64,000 nt of DNA. It comes from Luteibacter sp. OK325 (GTDB lineage Bacteria > Pseudomonadota > Gammaproteobacteria > Xanthomonadales > Rhodanobacteraceae). Below are positions 44,201-51,495 of this stretch, piece after piece. Each line of letters starts with the position of its first letter. The first letter of the stretch is position 1. The stretch lies in the NCBI RefSeq assembly GCF_003050935.1, contig NZ_QAOX01000002.1, positions 1 through 64,000 on the forward strand, in the 5' to 3' direction. The notes beneath the pieces were generated by a model. It was not told where the DNA came from. It saw nothing but the letters and a program-made list of their open reading frames with translations, and ran no database searches. The position numbers and the translations under genes were made by a program.

Positions 44201-44926
44201 GCGCTCGACGGTGCGTGCGATGCCGCAGCCCGTGGGAACGCGCTCGCGGTAGACGATGCACGTACCGCCATTGAGCAGCGGACCGAAGATCTCGAAGGTG
44301 GAAGCATCGAAGCCGAGCGGCGCGGCATGCAACACTTTTGGTGCATTAAAGTCGATGTAATCCGACCGCAACACCAACCGAAGAATGGCGACATGACGAA
44401 TCTCCACCCCCTTAGGCGTACCCGTCGACCCCGACGTATACATCGCATAAGCAAGATCGCCACCGCCGCTACCCTGTAGGAGCCGCTTCAGCGGCGAAGG
44501 GTCCTCGCGACTACCCATCTCCAGTGCCGGAACCGTAAAGAGAGGAATTTCATCACTAAGAACTTCCAGCCCTTCATCAGCGACAACGGCCGCCACATCC
44601 GCATCACGCAACGCAAACGCCACACGCTCCACAGGCCACCGCGTATCGATCGGCAGATAAGCCGCACCCGCTTTCAGCACGCCGAACAGGGCAACGATCG
44701 CCTCGACCGAACGCTCCATCAACAGTGCGACGTAACTACCTGGTTCGACACCCGCCGCGACCAGGCTGGCTGCGACGCGGTCGCTCCGTGCATCCAACTC
44801 GGCGTACGTCAGGCTCAGTGCGTCCGACGCAACGGCAATCCGTTCCGGCCACGCCCTGGCAATCGAGACGAAGCGACCATGGACGGTGTCGGCACCGTGG
44901 CAGGAGGTGGATAGTGCATCGTTCAT
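38249..44926 (-). CDS. hybrid NRPS/PKS/aminotransferase megasynthase, A-T-KS-AT-ACP-AMT
   Basis: 2225 residues and first gene of the operon. A loading domain: YTSGSTGTPKG near 165, NGYGPTE near 295, YRTGDLV, DNGKLDR near 487; pocket residues read D-A-F-W-L-G-G-T-F-K, the Val-type code. T: FFDLGGSSLLA, Ser near 546. KS: TACSTS Cys near 775, EAHGTA His near 913, NVGHL His near 953. AT: GHSVGEF near 1217 and HAFH near 1316, the malonyl-CoA type. ACP: LGLDSLS near 1543. AMT: class III PLP aminotransferase about 1730-2175, IFDEVVTGF and YGKVVGGG with the PLP Lys near 2012. No KR or DH. Order after loading matches MycA/ItuA (iturin family), which aminates a beta-ketoacyl thioester. GAGG lies 7 bases before ATG at 44926. 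Confidence 0.94.
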   Translation of the reverse strand: MNDALSTSCHGADTVHGRFVSIARAWPERIAVASDALSLTYAELDARSDRVAASLVAAGVEPGSYVALLMERSVEAIVALFGVLKAGAAYLPIDTRWPVERVAFALRDADVAAVVADEGLEVLSDEIPLFTVPALEMGSREDPSPLKRLLQGSGGGDLAYAMYTSGSTGTPKGVEIRHVAILRLVLRSDYIDFNAPKVLHAAPLGFDASTFEIFGPLLNGGTCIVYRERVPTGCGIARTVERHGAEIAWITAALFNAIVDDDASNLSGLRVVLTGGEALSVPHVRKAYAALPATQLINGYGPTECTTFATTYRIPRDLPDELGTIPIGTPIGETSLHVLDEAGNDVEPGQTGELYIGGNGVARGYLNRPELTAERFVAGGTRYRTGDLVHWLPDGNLAFVGRVDGQVKIRGYRIETGEIDIVLRALPGVAAAAVIAREDAPGEKRLVAYYVSHDVGVTARTLRDALALTLPEYMLPVAWMRLDALPVNDNGKLDRRALPAPNSARPELAAPFVAPRGDVETRLCAIFAETLGLDAVGRDDNFFDLGGSSLLATRAMTRVHEELSPTPSLVGFFAEPTPAAVAATIEGRSTRQALAGRLSGGASAVGEAVAIIAMAGRFPGAPDVETFWDNLCNGRESIRFFTPDELDPAVSQADRDDPDYVAARGVVDDVEQFDAGFFGMSPREAELTDPQQRLFLELCWECLERGGYVPDAQEAPVGVFGGMHNATYYQKHISGRPDLIDKLGAFQVMLGNEKDYLATRVAHKLNLTGPAISLNTACSTSLVAIAQAFDALRAGRCGMALAGGSSISCPPNSGYIAQEGSMLSPDGHTRTFDIEAQGTVFSDGAAVVLLKRLSDALRDGDPIYSVIRGVAVNNDGGVKASFTAPNAAGQAAVITMALDDAGVSPRDISYIEAHGTATPLGDPIELEGLTQAFRQSTADKGFCALGSLKSNVGHLVMAAGAASVIKTSLALCERRLPPSLHFTAANPRLNLADSPFVVNDSLRPWQTSGGPLRAGVSSFGVGGTNAHVILEEAPERVPSDVASGAQLLLVSARTPTALGHAAARLADHLAAHPDGNLADTAWTLARGRKAFVQRTHVVATSTNDAVGKLRDIAAAAMCRTCTTPSPGMVFLFPGQGSQYAAMGRELHATEPVFRAALDDVAGALRDELGFDLRDRMFSADADALKATELTQPATFALEYALARLWMSLGVEPVAMIGHSVGEFAAAALAGVMPLADAARLVARRGRLMQALPAGSMLSVRLGAAELRARLSDALSLAAENAPNASVVSGNTEAVEAFRIALEAEGVACRLLHTSHAFHSAMMDPVLDPFRAEVAAVPLSPPRIRIVSTLTGLPLTDEEATSPDYWTRHMRNTVRFSPALLHALEDGTHAFLEVGPRPSLALLARQHSQSRGRTIVASLGDGPADERAACLGAAGALWSAGVAIDTGAFDHRENRRHVRLPTYPFERKRHWIDARLPASVTPIAAATPLASVSPVVPESLMPMPSAPTSSARPQRLVSELLALFEDVSGTEFEDVDPGANFVELGLDSLSLTQVALQLQKTYALKITFRELMDGCSSFERLAAHIDRLLPAEAQSAAPAPAAMPAPVAAAAPVAIAMGGGLVQDVIAQQMQIMREQLALLAGAAAPATAQIAPPRSVGAASAANVGAASAAITRSPQAPIAAEAAPTQGTGPTQSTGPTQSPATDEEVALAHTTYDVKKAFGAIARIHHGATELSGRQRARLDAFMRRYIERTKTSKAYTEEHRGHLADPRVVNGFRPLLKEIVYQIVIERSKGSKVWDLDGNSYVDALNGFGMNLFGWQPDFVLDAVRKQLDAGYEIGPQHPLAGIVAKQVCDLTGFDRAALCNTGSEAVMGCVRVARTVTGRDTLVIFTGSYHGIFDEVIVRGTKKLKSVPAAPGILRNTSEHVLVLDYGTPESLQIIRERASDIAAVLVEPVQSRRPDFQPVEFLQELRAITEESGSLLIFDEVVTGFRAHPRGAQAVLGIDADMASYGKVVGGGFPIGVIAGKRRFMDALDGGHWRFGDDSTPTVGVTYFAGTFVRHPLALAAAHAVLTHLTNEGGQLQTTLNAKVTAMAEELNAFCVSVGAPIHIVHFASVWKTTFTEDHPLQDLLFAMMRSRGIHILDNFPCFFTTSHSEADFAAIATAYRESVLELQEAEFLPRRRETTSFDAERPPMPGARLGKDPEGRPAWFVPNPDAPGKYLRVTA
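39831..39866 (+). repeat. 18-base tandem repeat inside megasynthase linker
   Basis: Two full 18-base units, TGTGTGGGGCCTGTGCTC and TGTGTGGGGCCTGTGCCC, at 39831-39848 and 39849-39866. A third begins at 39867 and runs straight into the REP element. On the minus strand they encode six-residue repeats of the GTGPTQ/STGPTQ kind in the linker between ACP and aminotransferase. Confidence 0.85.
39869..39962 (+). repeat. three REP elements within the megasynthase coding sequence
   Basis: Copies at 39869-39891 (TGTGGGAGCCGCTTCAGCGGCGA), 39915-39938 and 39939-39962 (both CGCCGCTGAAGCGGCTCCTAC type, opposite orientation). They keep the reading frame and give the Ala/Ser-rich linker VGAASAANVGAASAAI followed by PIAAEAAPT upstream of the aminotransferase domain. 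Confidence 0.88.
44475..44500 (+). repeat. REP element inside the loading A domain
   Basis: TGTAGGAGCCGCTTCAGCGGCGAAGG matches the genomic REP consensus and is read in the minus strand as SPLKRLLQGSG, residues about 142-152 of the megasynthase. The insertion sits in the variable stretch just before core motif A3 and leaves the frame open. Confidence 0.85.
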
Positions 44927-45231
44927 CTTTCGGCCTCGTACCCGTTGGGAGAGCGAGACGGCATAGGCCAAATGGACGAGACGGCAACGGCGGGGCCCTG
45001 CGAGGCGTATTGCGCTTCGCAGAACGTCGTCGTGCTACCCCTGGTATCCCTCATCCACCACGCCGTGCCTTCGGCTTTCATGCGATCCCCCGTTACGTGT
45101 CAGGGACGGTGTGTCCCTTTCACGTCTGTGGAATCTTTATAGCCCCCGGGTCAGGGACGGCATATACAACTGGCGTGCTAGCCGGGGTGGGCAAATGGCC
45201 GAGGGCCGTGCCATGGGGTCAGGCATAGGGG
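44927..45231. promoter_or_regulatory. 305-base upstream region of the megasynthase operon
   Basis: No credible gene. It must contain the promoter for the 11-gene operon that starts at 44926, but I cannot assign a -35/-10 pair with confidence. It carries an AGGGAC/GTCCCT hairpin at 45102-45118 followed by TTT, and a second partial copy of GTCAGGGACGG at 45150-45160. Both resemble fragments of small dispersed palindromic elements rather than a dedicated operator. Confidence 0.45.
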
Positions 45232-45811
45232 TCACGTGAAGCCTTCGCCGATGGCGTGTGCAGTGCCGGCCAATTCATGAGTTGACCCTGTGTTTGGAAC
45301 GAAGGCCCAATAATAACCGGGACTCGAGGAATCAGCCGTCCAGCAAACGTGGTTGTTCTGGCTTCCTGGAAGGTAGCAGCTACGGAAAGCCTGCCATTCG
45401 GCGAGGCTCAGCATACGCAGGGACGCGGCTGCGAATGCCCCAACGCACCATGCGTGCGTGGTGGCTGACGTCGACATCGACCAGAAGTGAACATTTGCCG
45501 TGGAAACGGTGTAAGCGACTTCATGGTTGTCCGAGTCGGTAGCTATGACACGCGTGCTACCTGGCCCATAAGAGATAACCCGGCCAGAATCGCATTTCCT
45601 CCCATGCAGGTGTTGAAGGATGACCTGGACGAGGCACAACCGATTCCGCTCGTAATGCCAGTTCGGAGATGTATGTGATTCGATACAGAAAGGAATGTCC
45701 TGGATATTGCCCGTTCGGGTCGGGTACGACGTTATCCACTTTTAGTCCTGCGATGGCGGGAGCGCAGGCTATGAGTGTTACTGCCAGAATGAGTAGTTTC
45801 AGAATTTTCAT
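45232..45811 (-). pseudogene. secreted protein gene split by a frameshift
   Basis: From ATG at 45811 a signal peptide (MKILKLLILAVTLIACAPAIA) leads into KVDNVVPDPNGQYPGHSF and a short extracellular-type sequence, then stops at 45557. The next frame is open over the rest and reads KCDSGRVISYGPG, then AYTVSTANVHFWSM, and ends at 45232. The two halves join best near 45590-45600 around GGGAGGAAAT, where the sequence has one base more (or two fewer) than the frame needs. Restored, it would be about 190 residues, with Cys pairs in the second half. No family recognised. An assembly error or a real inactivating mutation are both possible. Base composition is lower in GC than its surroundings. Confidence 0.55.
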
Positions 45812-45955
45812 GGTGATTCTCTCGCTCCCGTCTGATTTGCACGCGACTGCATCGCTCGTGGCGAAGCCCTGGGCTGGTTGTCGTGACGGCCCCGCATGAT
45901 GCAGAGCCGTCAATGTGAATCCAAAGCTGTTATTGCGCTGGCATGTGCACACTTG

Positions 45956-48900
45956 CTATGACGTGAATGTAAAGTTGTCCACCGCACCGAACCCTCGCAT
46001 CGTGAGTCGCGTGATTCGTTTGCCCGGGGGAGCGGTCAGAGTGACGAACTGCATTTTTCCAAGCGCCTCAGCCTGGCCGACCGGGGCTCCGGATGCGTCG
46101 AACGCCCCAAAATCTATGCGGGTAGGATGAGCCCAAGCGCTGACTACGCCGAGTGTGACTGTCGAGCAGGGTGTCTTGAATATAAACTCGGCGTCGATAG
46201 ATGGAGCCACGGCGCTCGTCTGCCGCAACGAAGCGTCGACTACGACGGCCGTATCAATGGTGTCGTCTCGCGGGCCGTGCGGCGAGTCCGTCGCCATACG
46301 CCCGGAGCCTGTTGAACCCGCTGACATCCAGGTATTCGTCAGGTAGGGCGGAAAGACACCGGTACCCTTTCCGATCGCGATGGCCGCCGCGTCGGCGGGG
46401 CACTTGATTGTCATGGTCGAAAGGGTAAGGGATTGCCCCGGCTGGATGAGGGTGCCGTGGGTAACTGTCTCGAAAGTTTCGCCGGCTAGAATTCGATAGA
46501 ACTGCACATTCTTGGGTGGTGAGGTTTCGTCGATGCCTGTTGCCTTCACTACATAGTGGAATCTCGCACTCGCCAGGCCTAGCTCGTCGACGAGAGTTTC
46601 GAGGTAGGGCTTTGAAACGAAGAACTCGTAGTCGCGAATGGCGTCGACGGTTTGTCTCCCTTGGGGTTGCTCGCCCAGGTCGGTGACGCAATTGAGCTCA
46701 ATAGCCTGGCCGGCCTTCATGCCTTCGTATCGCCTCACAGTTACCTTCAATCCTCGTGGGTCGACAATTCGGCCGATGTCGATTTTTTGATCCGGCCCGA
46801 CAAGTTCTGGCTCCGGCGCGAGCAGAACGAGAGAGAGGGCGGCGCGCGCGGTGTATGGCGACGAGTCAAAGGGTTTAGCTGTCGTGGTACCGCCGCCATC
46901 GAACGAGACGAGAAGGCGGATTCTGAGAGTGGCTCCATCGGGGAGGGTGTCGAGAAGATCGCGATTGAGCGTGAGCGTGAAGTCGCCCACCGTCGTCACG
47001 GGGTCCGTGGGAATATCCCATGCGCCAACCTTGACCCAATAGCGTTGGCCAATCGCCATGAGCGGCCAAGCAGTGACCTGGATCGTGGCATCACCGGTGA
47101 ACGTGTTGAGGTCGAGGACGAAGGTGCCGTTGGCTTGGACAAATGATGGCGGGACGACTTGCGCATCATTGTCCTCGATAGCGAGTACTTGCAGCGTCAT
47201 CACATCGGAGTTGGTCGCAACGCCACCACGCCAGCGGGTGTAGAAGACACTGATGCTCTTGCCCAGGTGCCTGGCGATTTCACCGGGCGGAACGAGGATG
47301 GTCATGCCGGGTTGGGCGGCCTGCGGTGGTGAGGAGGTGTAGTTACCAAAGGTGACGGTGACACTATCGCCGGAGACGAGGTCGGCGCGGGCGGGCACGA
47401 CGACGGTGACGCCGGTGACCGGGACCGTGATGGGATCGAGGATGCCTGCAGGCGCTTCGGCGACGGTCGGTGCCGGCAGATCGCCTTCGCTCGAATCCTC
47501 CAATACCGTGATATGGCGCTTGTCGGAGTCCTCGTCGTCGACGCCCGGCCGGATCAGGATGTAGTAGACGGTGACCCGCTGCCCGGCATTGGGACCCAGC
47601 ACCGACTTGTCCACCTCGAAGCGCACACCCGCGGTGTTGGCGGCTTCCGGTAAGGTGGTGAACGAGCCGCCGACACCGACGCCCTGCCAGACGACTTGGA
47701 TCTTATCGCCGGGCAGAAAGCCGGCATTCGCGGGCACATGCACGACGATGCTGTCGCCCACATCGGCCGGGTCGAGGGTGTTGTCAGGCGATGCGCCTTC
47801 GACGATGGCCGGAGGCAGGCCGACGCTGCCGCTACCGGTCTTGACGGCAAGGGAAAGCGCTTCGGACGACACGATGATATTGCCCGGGGTTTGCACCTCG
47901 TAGCTGACCGTCACCTTGCCGCCGGCGACCTGCACGACCTTGGCCCGGGCGACGGAGAAGCGAAACTCGCCATTGACCGCGTCGCTACCGAGCTGGAACT
48001 GCTGGTCGCTGACGATGGTCTGGCCATCGAGGCTTTCGCCGCGCCAGTGCAGCGTGATGCGATCGGTGGGTTGGAAGAAGGGATAATCGGCGCGCACCAG
48101 GACGGCCACATAGAGCCCGGGTGCGGCTGGATCGAGTTCGCCACCGACGGCTTCAGCCACGACCGGTGCGGACAGCTTGACCGGCGTGCCGGTGACCAAG
48201 GTCACGGCGATCGCCGATGGGGCCGGCTTGGGGGCGGTGGTCGTTTGCACGGTATACGAGGCACGGATCTCGCCGCCGACCAGGGCCAGGGCCTTGTCGT
48301 AGGGCACCTCGAAGGTGTGGCGGATCGGGGCGGGATCGGGCCAGTTGAAGGTGTACGTGGCATCGGGCAGCGCGATACCGTCGCGGTTGATGCCACCGAA
48401 GGTCAGGACGACGATATCGCCGCTGGCGTAGGCGGGGTATTGCACCTGCACGCGCACCGGGCCGAAGTTCAACACCTCGATGGGCAGCTTGCCGAAGTCG
48501 TCGGTGTCGAGCACGGTCGGCATGGGATGTCGTCCACCGGTACTGGCATCGACCTCGACCGACTTTGCCCACAGCGAGTGATTGGTGACGCTGTCCTCGA
48601 CATGGTAGGTGACAAAAGCCAGGCCACCGTTGACGCTCGCGATGATCGCCCAGGGCACGGTGATCGATACATCGGGGCCGGTATCGCCCAAGGAATCCTC
48701 GATGACCTCGAATGGCAGGTCGACCGGGCCCCAGGAGACGATGAGCTTGTCGCCAAAGCTGCAATATCGCCAGCGCGGCACGCGGATGGTCAGCGGCATC
48801 CCGACGGGAATACCGGCATCGAGGCCTTTGATAGGCGCGAGGTTCTCGTTGATGTAAGGCGTGGACTGGTCCGGATCCGGGTCGCCGGGGACATCGAAGT

Positions 48901-49300
48901 CAACCAGGACGGGCAATCGTTCGGAGATGAAGGTTTCCTGAGAGGTTGGCCGGTAGATCGTGTGCCAGACCTCGATGTTGCCCGGATAGGGCTGCAGCCT
49001 GTCGGCAGGAACGGGGATATCCAGCGGGCTGTTCTGGTTAGGCGGGACATTGGCACTGGCCGCCGGCGCGGCGGTGCTGGCCCAGTACACACTGACCTGG
49101 TCCCCTTCGAACAGGCTGAAGGCATCGATCTGCACGAGGACACCGCGCCCCGGCGGTGGAAAGATGTGCGCACGGTTGATGCCACCGAAGCGGCGGATAT
49201 CCGGCACATCCGGTGCGGCGAGGTCGGCCTTGACGGCCTCCAGGCCACCCGGGATACCCCGGCTGGCCTTGCGGTAAAACGGCGGATAACGCTTTTTCAT
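45956..49300 (-). CDS. large tandem beta-sandwich repeat protein
   Basis: 1114 residues. Starts MKKRYPPFYRKASRGIPGG; no signal peptide or TM helix. From about residue 150 to 900 it consists of units of roughly 100-130 residues with the pattern P-x-V-x-E-A...LDP, then a V/I-rich strand, GD-x-[IV]-x-V-x-[WF]-x-G, and a closing V-x-V-x-Y strand. Clear copies contain LSAPVVAEAVGGELDP, LPPAIVEGASPDNTLDP and LPAPTVAEAPAGILDP. Such Ig-like repeats are common in adhesins and surface-layer proteins. The C-terminal 180 residues differ (TFETVTHGTLIQPGQSLTLS) and look like a separate beta-rich module. AAGGACA precedes the ATG. Export route and function unknown. Confidence 0.75.
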   Translation of the reverse strand: MKKRYPPFYRKASRGIPGGLEAVKADLAAPDVPDIRRFGGINRAHIFPPPGRGVLVQIDAFSLFEGDQVSVYWASTAAPAASANVPPNQNSPLDIPVPADRLQPYPGNIEVWHTIYRPTSQETFISERLPVLVDFDVPGDPDPDQSTPYINENLAPIKGLDAGIPVGMPLTIRVPRWRYCSFGDKLIVSWGPVDLPFEVIEDSLGDTGPDVSITVPWAIIASVNGGLAFVTYHVEDSVTNHSLWAKSVEVDASTGGRHPMPTVLDTDDFGKLPIEVLNFGPVRVQVQYPAYASGDIVVLTFGGINRDGIALPDATYTFNWPDPAPIRHTFEVPYDKALALVGGEIRASYTVQTTTAPKPAPSAIAVTLVTGTPVKLSAPVVAEAVGGELDPAAPGLYVAVLVRADYPFFQPTDRITLHWRGESLDGQTIVSDQQFQLGSDAVNGEFRFSVARAKVVQVAGGKVTVSYEVQTPGNIIVSSEALSLAVKTGSGSVGLPPAIVEGASPDNTLDPADVGDSIVVHVPANAGFLPGDKIQVVWQGVGVGGSFTTLPEAANTAGVRFEVDKSVLGPNAGQRVTVYYILIRPGVDDEDSDKRHITVLEDSSEGDLPAPTVAEAPAGILDPITVPVTGVTVVVPARADLVSGDSVTVTFGNYTSSPPQAAQPGMTILVPPGEIARHLGKSISVFYTRWRGGVATNSDVMTLQVLAIEDNDAQVVPPSFVQANGTFVLDLNTFTGDATIQVTAWPLMAIGQRYWVKVGAWDIPTDPVTTVGDFTLTLNRDLLDTLPDGATLRIRLLVSFDGGGTTTAKPFDSSPYTARAALSLVLLAPEPELVGPDQKIDIGRIVDPRGLKVTVRRYEGMKAGQAIELNCVTDLGEQPQGRQTVDAIRDYEFFVSKPYLETLVDELGLASARFHYVVKATGIDETSPPKNVQFYRILAGETFETVTHGTLIQPGQSLTLSTMTIKCPADAAAIAIGKGTGVFPPYLTNTWMSAGSTGSGRMATDSPHGPRDDTIDTAVVVDASLRQTSAVAPSIDAEFIFKTPCSTVTLGVVSAWAHPTRIDFGAFDASGAPVGQAEALGKMQFVTLTAPPGKRITRLTMRGFGAVDNFTFTS

Positions 49301-49341
49301 GTCATGTCCTTATGACAGCCGCGAAAGCGGCGCTCCGATGA

Positions 49342-51495
49342 TTACGGCTTTGGCGGCCTGGCGTCGATCACCAATACCTCGGCCTTCTTTGGATCGGGCT
49401 TGGATGCGTTCGCACCGCCCGCCAGAGCCTTCACGGTGTAGAACGCCCGCGCTGATCCGTAGGCCACCGCTACAGAGCCTGCCGATGGCCTGATCTTCTT
49501 CATCTCCTCATACGGGATATCGAAGTCGACGAAGATCCTCATGACCGGATCGTCCGGAGGGTTCAGATCGTCGTCCAGGCGGTCGTCCTTCTCGAGAAGA
49601 TCCTCCGCAACCACCGTATGTGTAAGCGATAGTTTTGCGTCGGCAATATCGGCGCCATCGCCACGTAGTTTGTCGTTGCCCTGCCAAACCAGATCGATCT
49701 TGTCGTCGACCTTCATGTTGAGGTAGTTGTAGACGCGCACGATAGTACCGTTCGATGCACGCGTGTAGCCGATCGAGGGGAGCGTCTGCCCCTGCTGGAC
49801 CACCCCTTCGCGGAATACTGCCTCTGGCAACACGTCGGGTCCGCCCGGTTGCCCGCCCGGGTCCTGGATGACGACAGTCTGAGCGGGTGATAACGCCTCG
49901 TTTACCTGCCCGGTCGCCAGGGTGCGGCCTACCTTGTAGAACACTTGCCAGCTGCCGGGAACGATCTGAGCCGGTTTGAAGTTGATATTCAGGTCGGCGC
50001 CGACCACGGCTTTTGTTTTGTCGCCGATGGGGACCTCGGTCGCACCGTCGACTTCGAGCCGATAGAGTTGAACTTCGTCGCCAGCCTCGAATACCTCGAC
50101 CTGCGTTGGAGTCTTCGTCAGGTGCGGAATCACCGCGAAAACCGGGAGCGTATAGCCGATGGGAATCTCGTTATCGATTGCGCCAACGGCGGAATGCCGG
50201 ACCGTGGGCCCTTGCAGCCGGCCATGCACGGGTGTTTCCGGATCAGGATCTTCGCCACCGGCCAGGGTGAGGTCCACCTTGACGGCGAGTGGCGGCGACG
50301 GAATGCTGAAAATGCCCCGCCTGACCTCGTAGCGCACGTCGAAGCCGAAGACAGGGTTCACCACACCCGCCGCGACAGGCTGCAATGCCGCGATGAACTG
50401 ATAGGGAACGCTGATCGTGCGGATGGACTTTGTCGGATCGGGCACTGCGGGATCTGTCGGCAGGTCCGCTTCAATAAGTGGGCCGTCGACTTGGATGGGC
50501 AGTGCATCACCGAGAAGCAACCATATGACATCGCCGACGTCCCCGTGACCGAACTGCGGGATCTCGACCTCGATCGGTGTGCGCGCATCGCCTTCGTGAA
50601 TAAGATTATCGTCCGAAAACAGCAGAACTCGTGGGGCTGACAGCAGATCGGGTGAACCTGAGACCAGCATGCGCAGCGGGGCGCGATCGGCCGTCTTTTT
50701 ATTGAGCGCTTTATCGTAGACGTCGTACCAGAATTCGACGTTTCCCGTTGCGGCGGCTGCCTGTAGCTGGGCAAGTGTGAAGGCGCCTGAGTGCTCCTCC
50801 GTGGTATTGCCTACGGGAATCTCCGGACCCGCCGTCTCGGTTGCGGGCAGTGCCGGCAGCGCCGGGATGGTCTGGATGAAGGTCTTGATGAGATCGCCAT
50901 CCTGCTGATCATCGTACGAGGCGATCGTAAATTTCAGTACATTCCCGTCGGCTACCACCTGCGCAAGGGTGACTCCATTTTGCTCATACGCGTCGTCGAA
51001 ATCGATCTTCGGTAGCGTGATGCCACCCGGAGGCGTCATGTCGATGATGATCGTGGCAGGCTTGGTGACGTAAGAGTCGCCAAAGCCGCTGCCCATCCGG
51101 GCAATGATCTCGTGACTCGCCTCAGAGAGTGCGCCCATATCCGCGACCGGAATGGTCAGCTGCATCGGATCCGGCTGGTCCTTGATGGGTACGCCGGACG
51201 GATCGCCAACGGCGTTTCCGTCGATGAAAAGGAAGACCAGATCTTCTTCTTCGGTTTGATCCCACTTGGCAACGGTGACTTTGAGCGGTGCGGCCAGGAC
51301 CGGTCGGGTGATCGTGCCGTCGGCAAGCGCTTCGGTCACGCCGGGCGCGTAGGGAAGTGGCACCTCGGCCAGCAGTGCGTTGTCCGAAACGGACTTCAAT
51401 ACATCCGTCGAGCCGCGAACCAGGGGATTGCCCCATTGCGCAACGATAACAGTCGAGTGCCGGCCCTGTGGGCCGACGACGGGCTTCTTACCCAT
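49342..51495 (-). CDS. large repetitive beta-rich protein, paired with downstream repeat protein
   Basis: 717 residues, starting MGKKPVVGPQGRHSTVIVAQ. It has no signal peptide or TM segment. Beta-rich stretches such as APLKVTVAKWDQTEEEDLVF, TPIEVEIPQFGHGDVGDVIW and DKIDLVWQGNDKLRGDGADI carry the same G-D-x-[IV]-x-[LV]-x-W element as the repeats of the neighbouring 1114-residue protein. The two therefore look like members of one family. AAGGAG at good spacing supports ATG at 51495, although the frame continues open to 51636. The two genes are 41 bases apart and presumably cotranscribed. Function unknown. Confidence 0.75.
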   Translation of the reverse strand: MGKKPVVGPQGRHSTVIVAQWGNPLVRGSTDVLKSVSDNALLAEVPLPYAPGVTEALADGTITRPVLAAPLKVTVAKWDQTEEEDLVFLFIDGNAVGDPSGVPIKDQPDPMQLTIPVADMGALSEASHEIIARMGSGFGDSYVTKPATIIIDMTPPGGITLPKIDFDDAYEQNGVTLAQVVADGNVLKFTIASYDDQQDGDLIKTFIQTIPALPALPATETAGPEIPVGNTTEEHSGAFTLAQLQAAAATGNVEFWYDVYDKALNKKTADRAPLRMLVSGSPDLLSAPRVLLFSDDNLIHEGDARTPIEVEIPQFGHGDVGDVIWLLLGDALPIQVDGPLIEADLPTDPAVPDPTKSIRTISVPYQFIAALQPVAAGVVNPVFGFDVRYEVRRGIFSIPSPPLAVKVDLTLAGGEDPDPETPVHGRLQGPTVRHSAVGAIDNEIPIGYTLPVFAVIPHLTKTPTQVEVFEAGDEVQLYRLEVDGATEVPIGDKTKAVVGADLNINFKPAQIVPGSWQVFYKVGRTLATGQVNEALSPAQTVVIQDPGGQPGGPDVLPEAVFREGVVQQGQTLPSIGYTRASNGTIVRVYNYLNMKVDDKIDLVWQGNDKLRGDGADIADAKLSLTHTVVAEDLLEKDDRLDDDLNPPDDPVMRIFVDFDIPYEEMKKIRPSAGSVAVAYGSARAFYTVKALAGGANASKPDPKKAEVLVIDARPPKP

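Noticed and set aside
47696-49315. 539-codon plus-strand frame over the repeat protein
   Set aside because: Antisense to the 1114-residue gene, which has a good start site and repeated structure.
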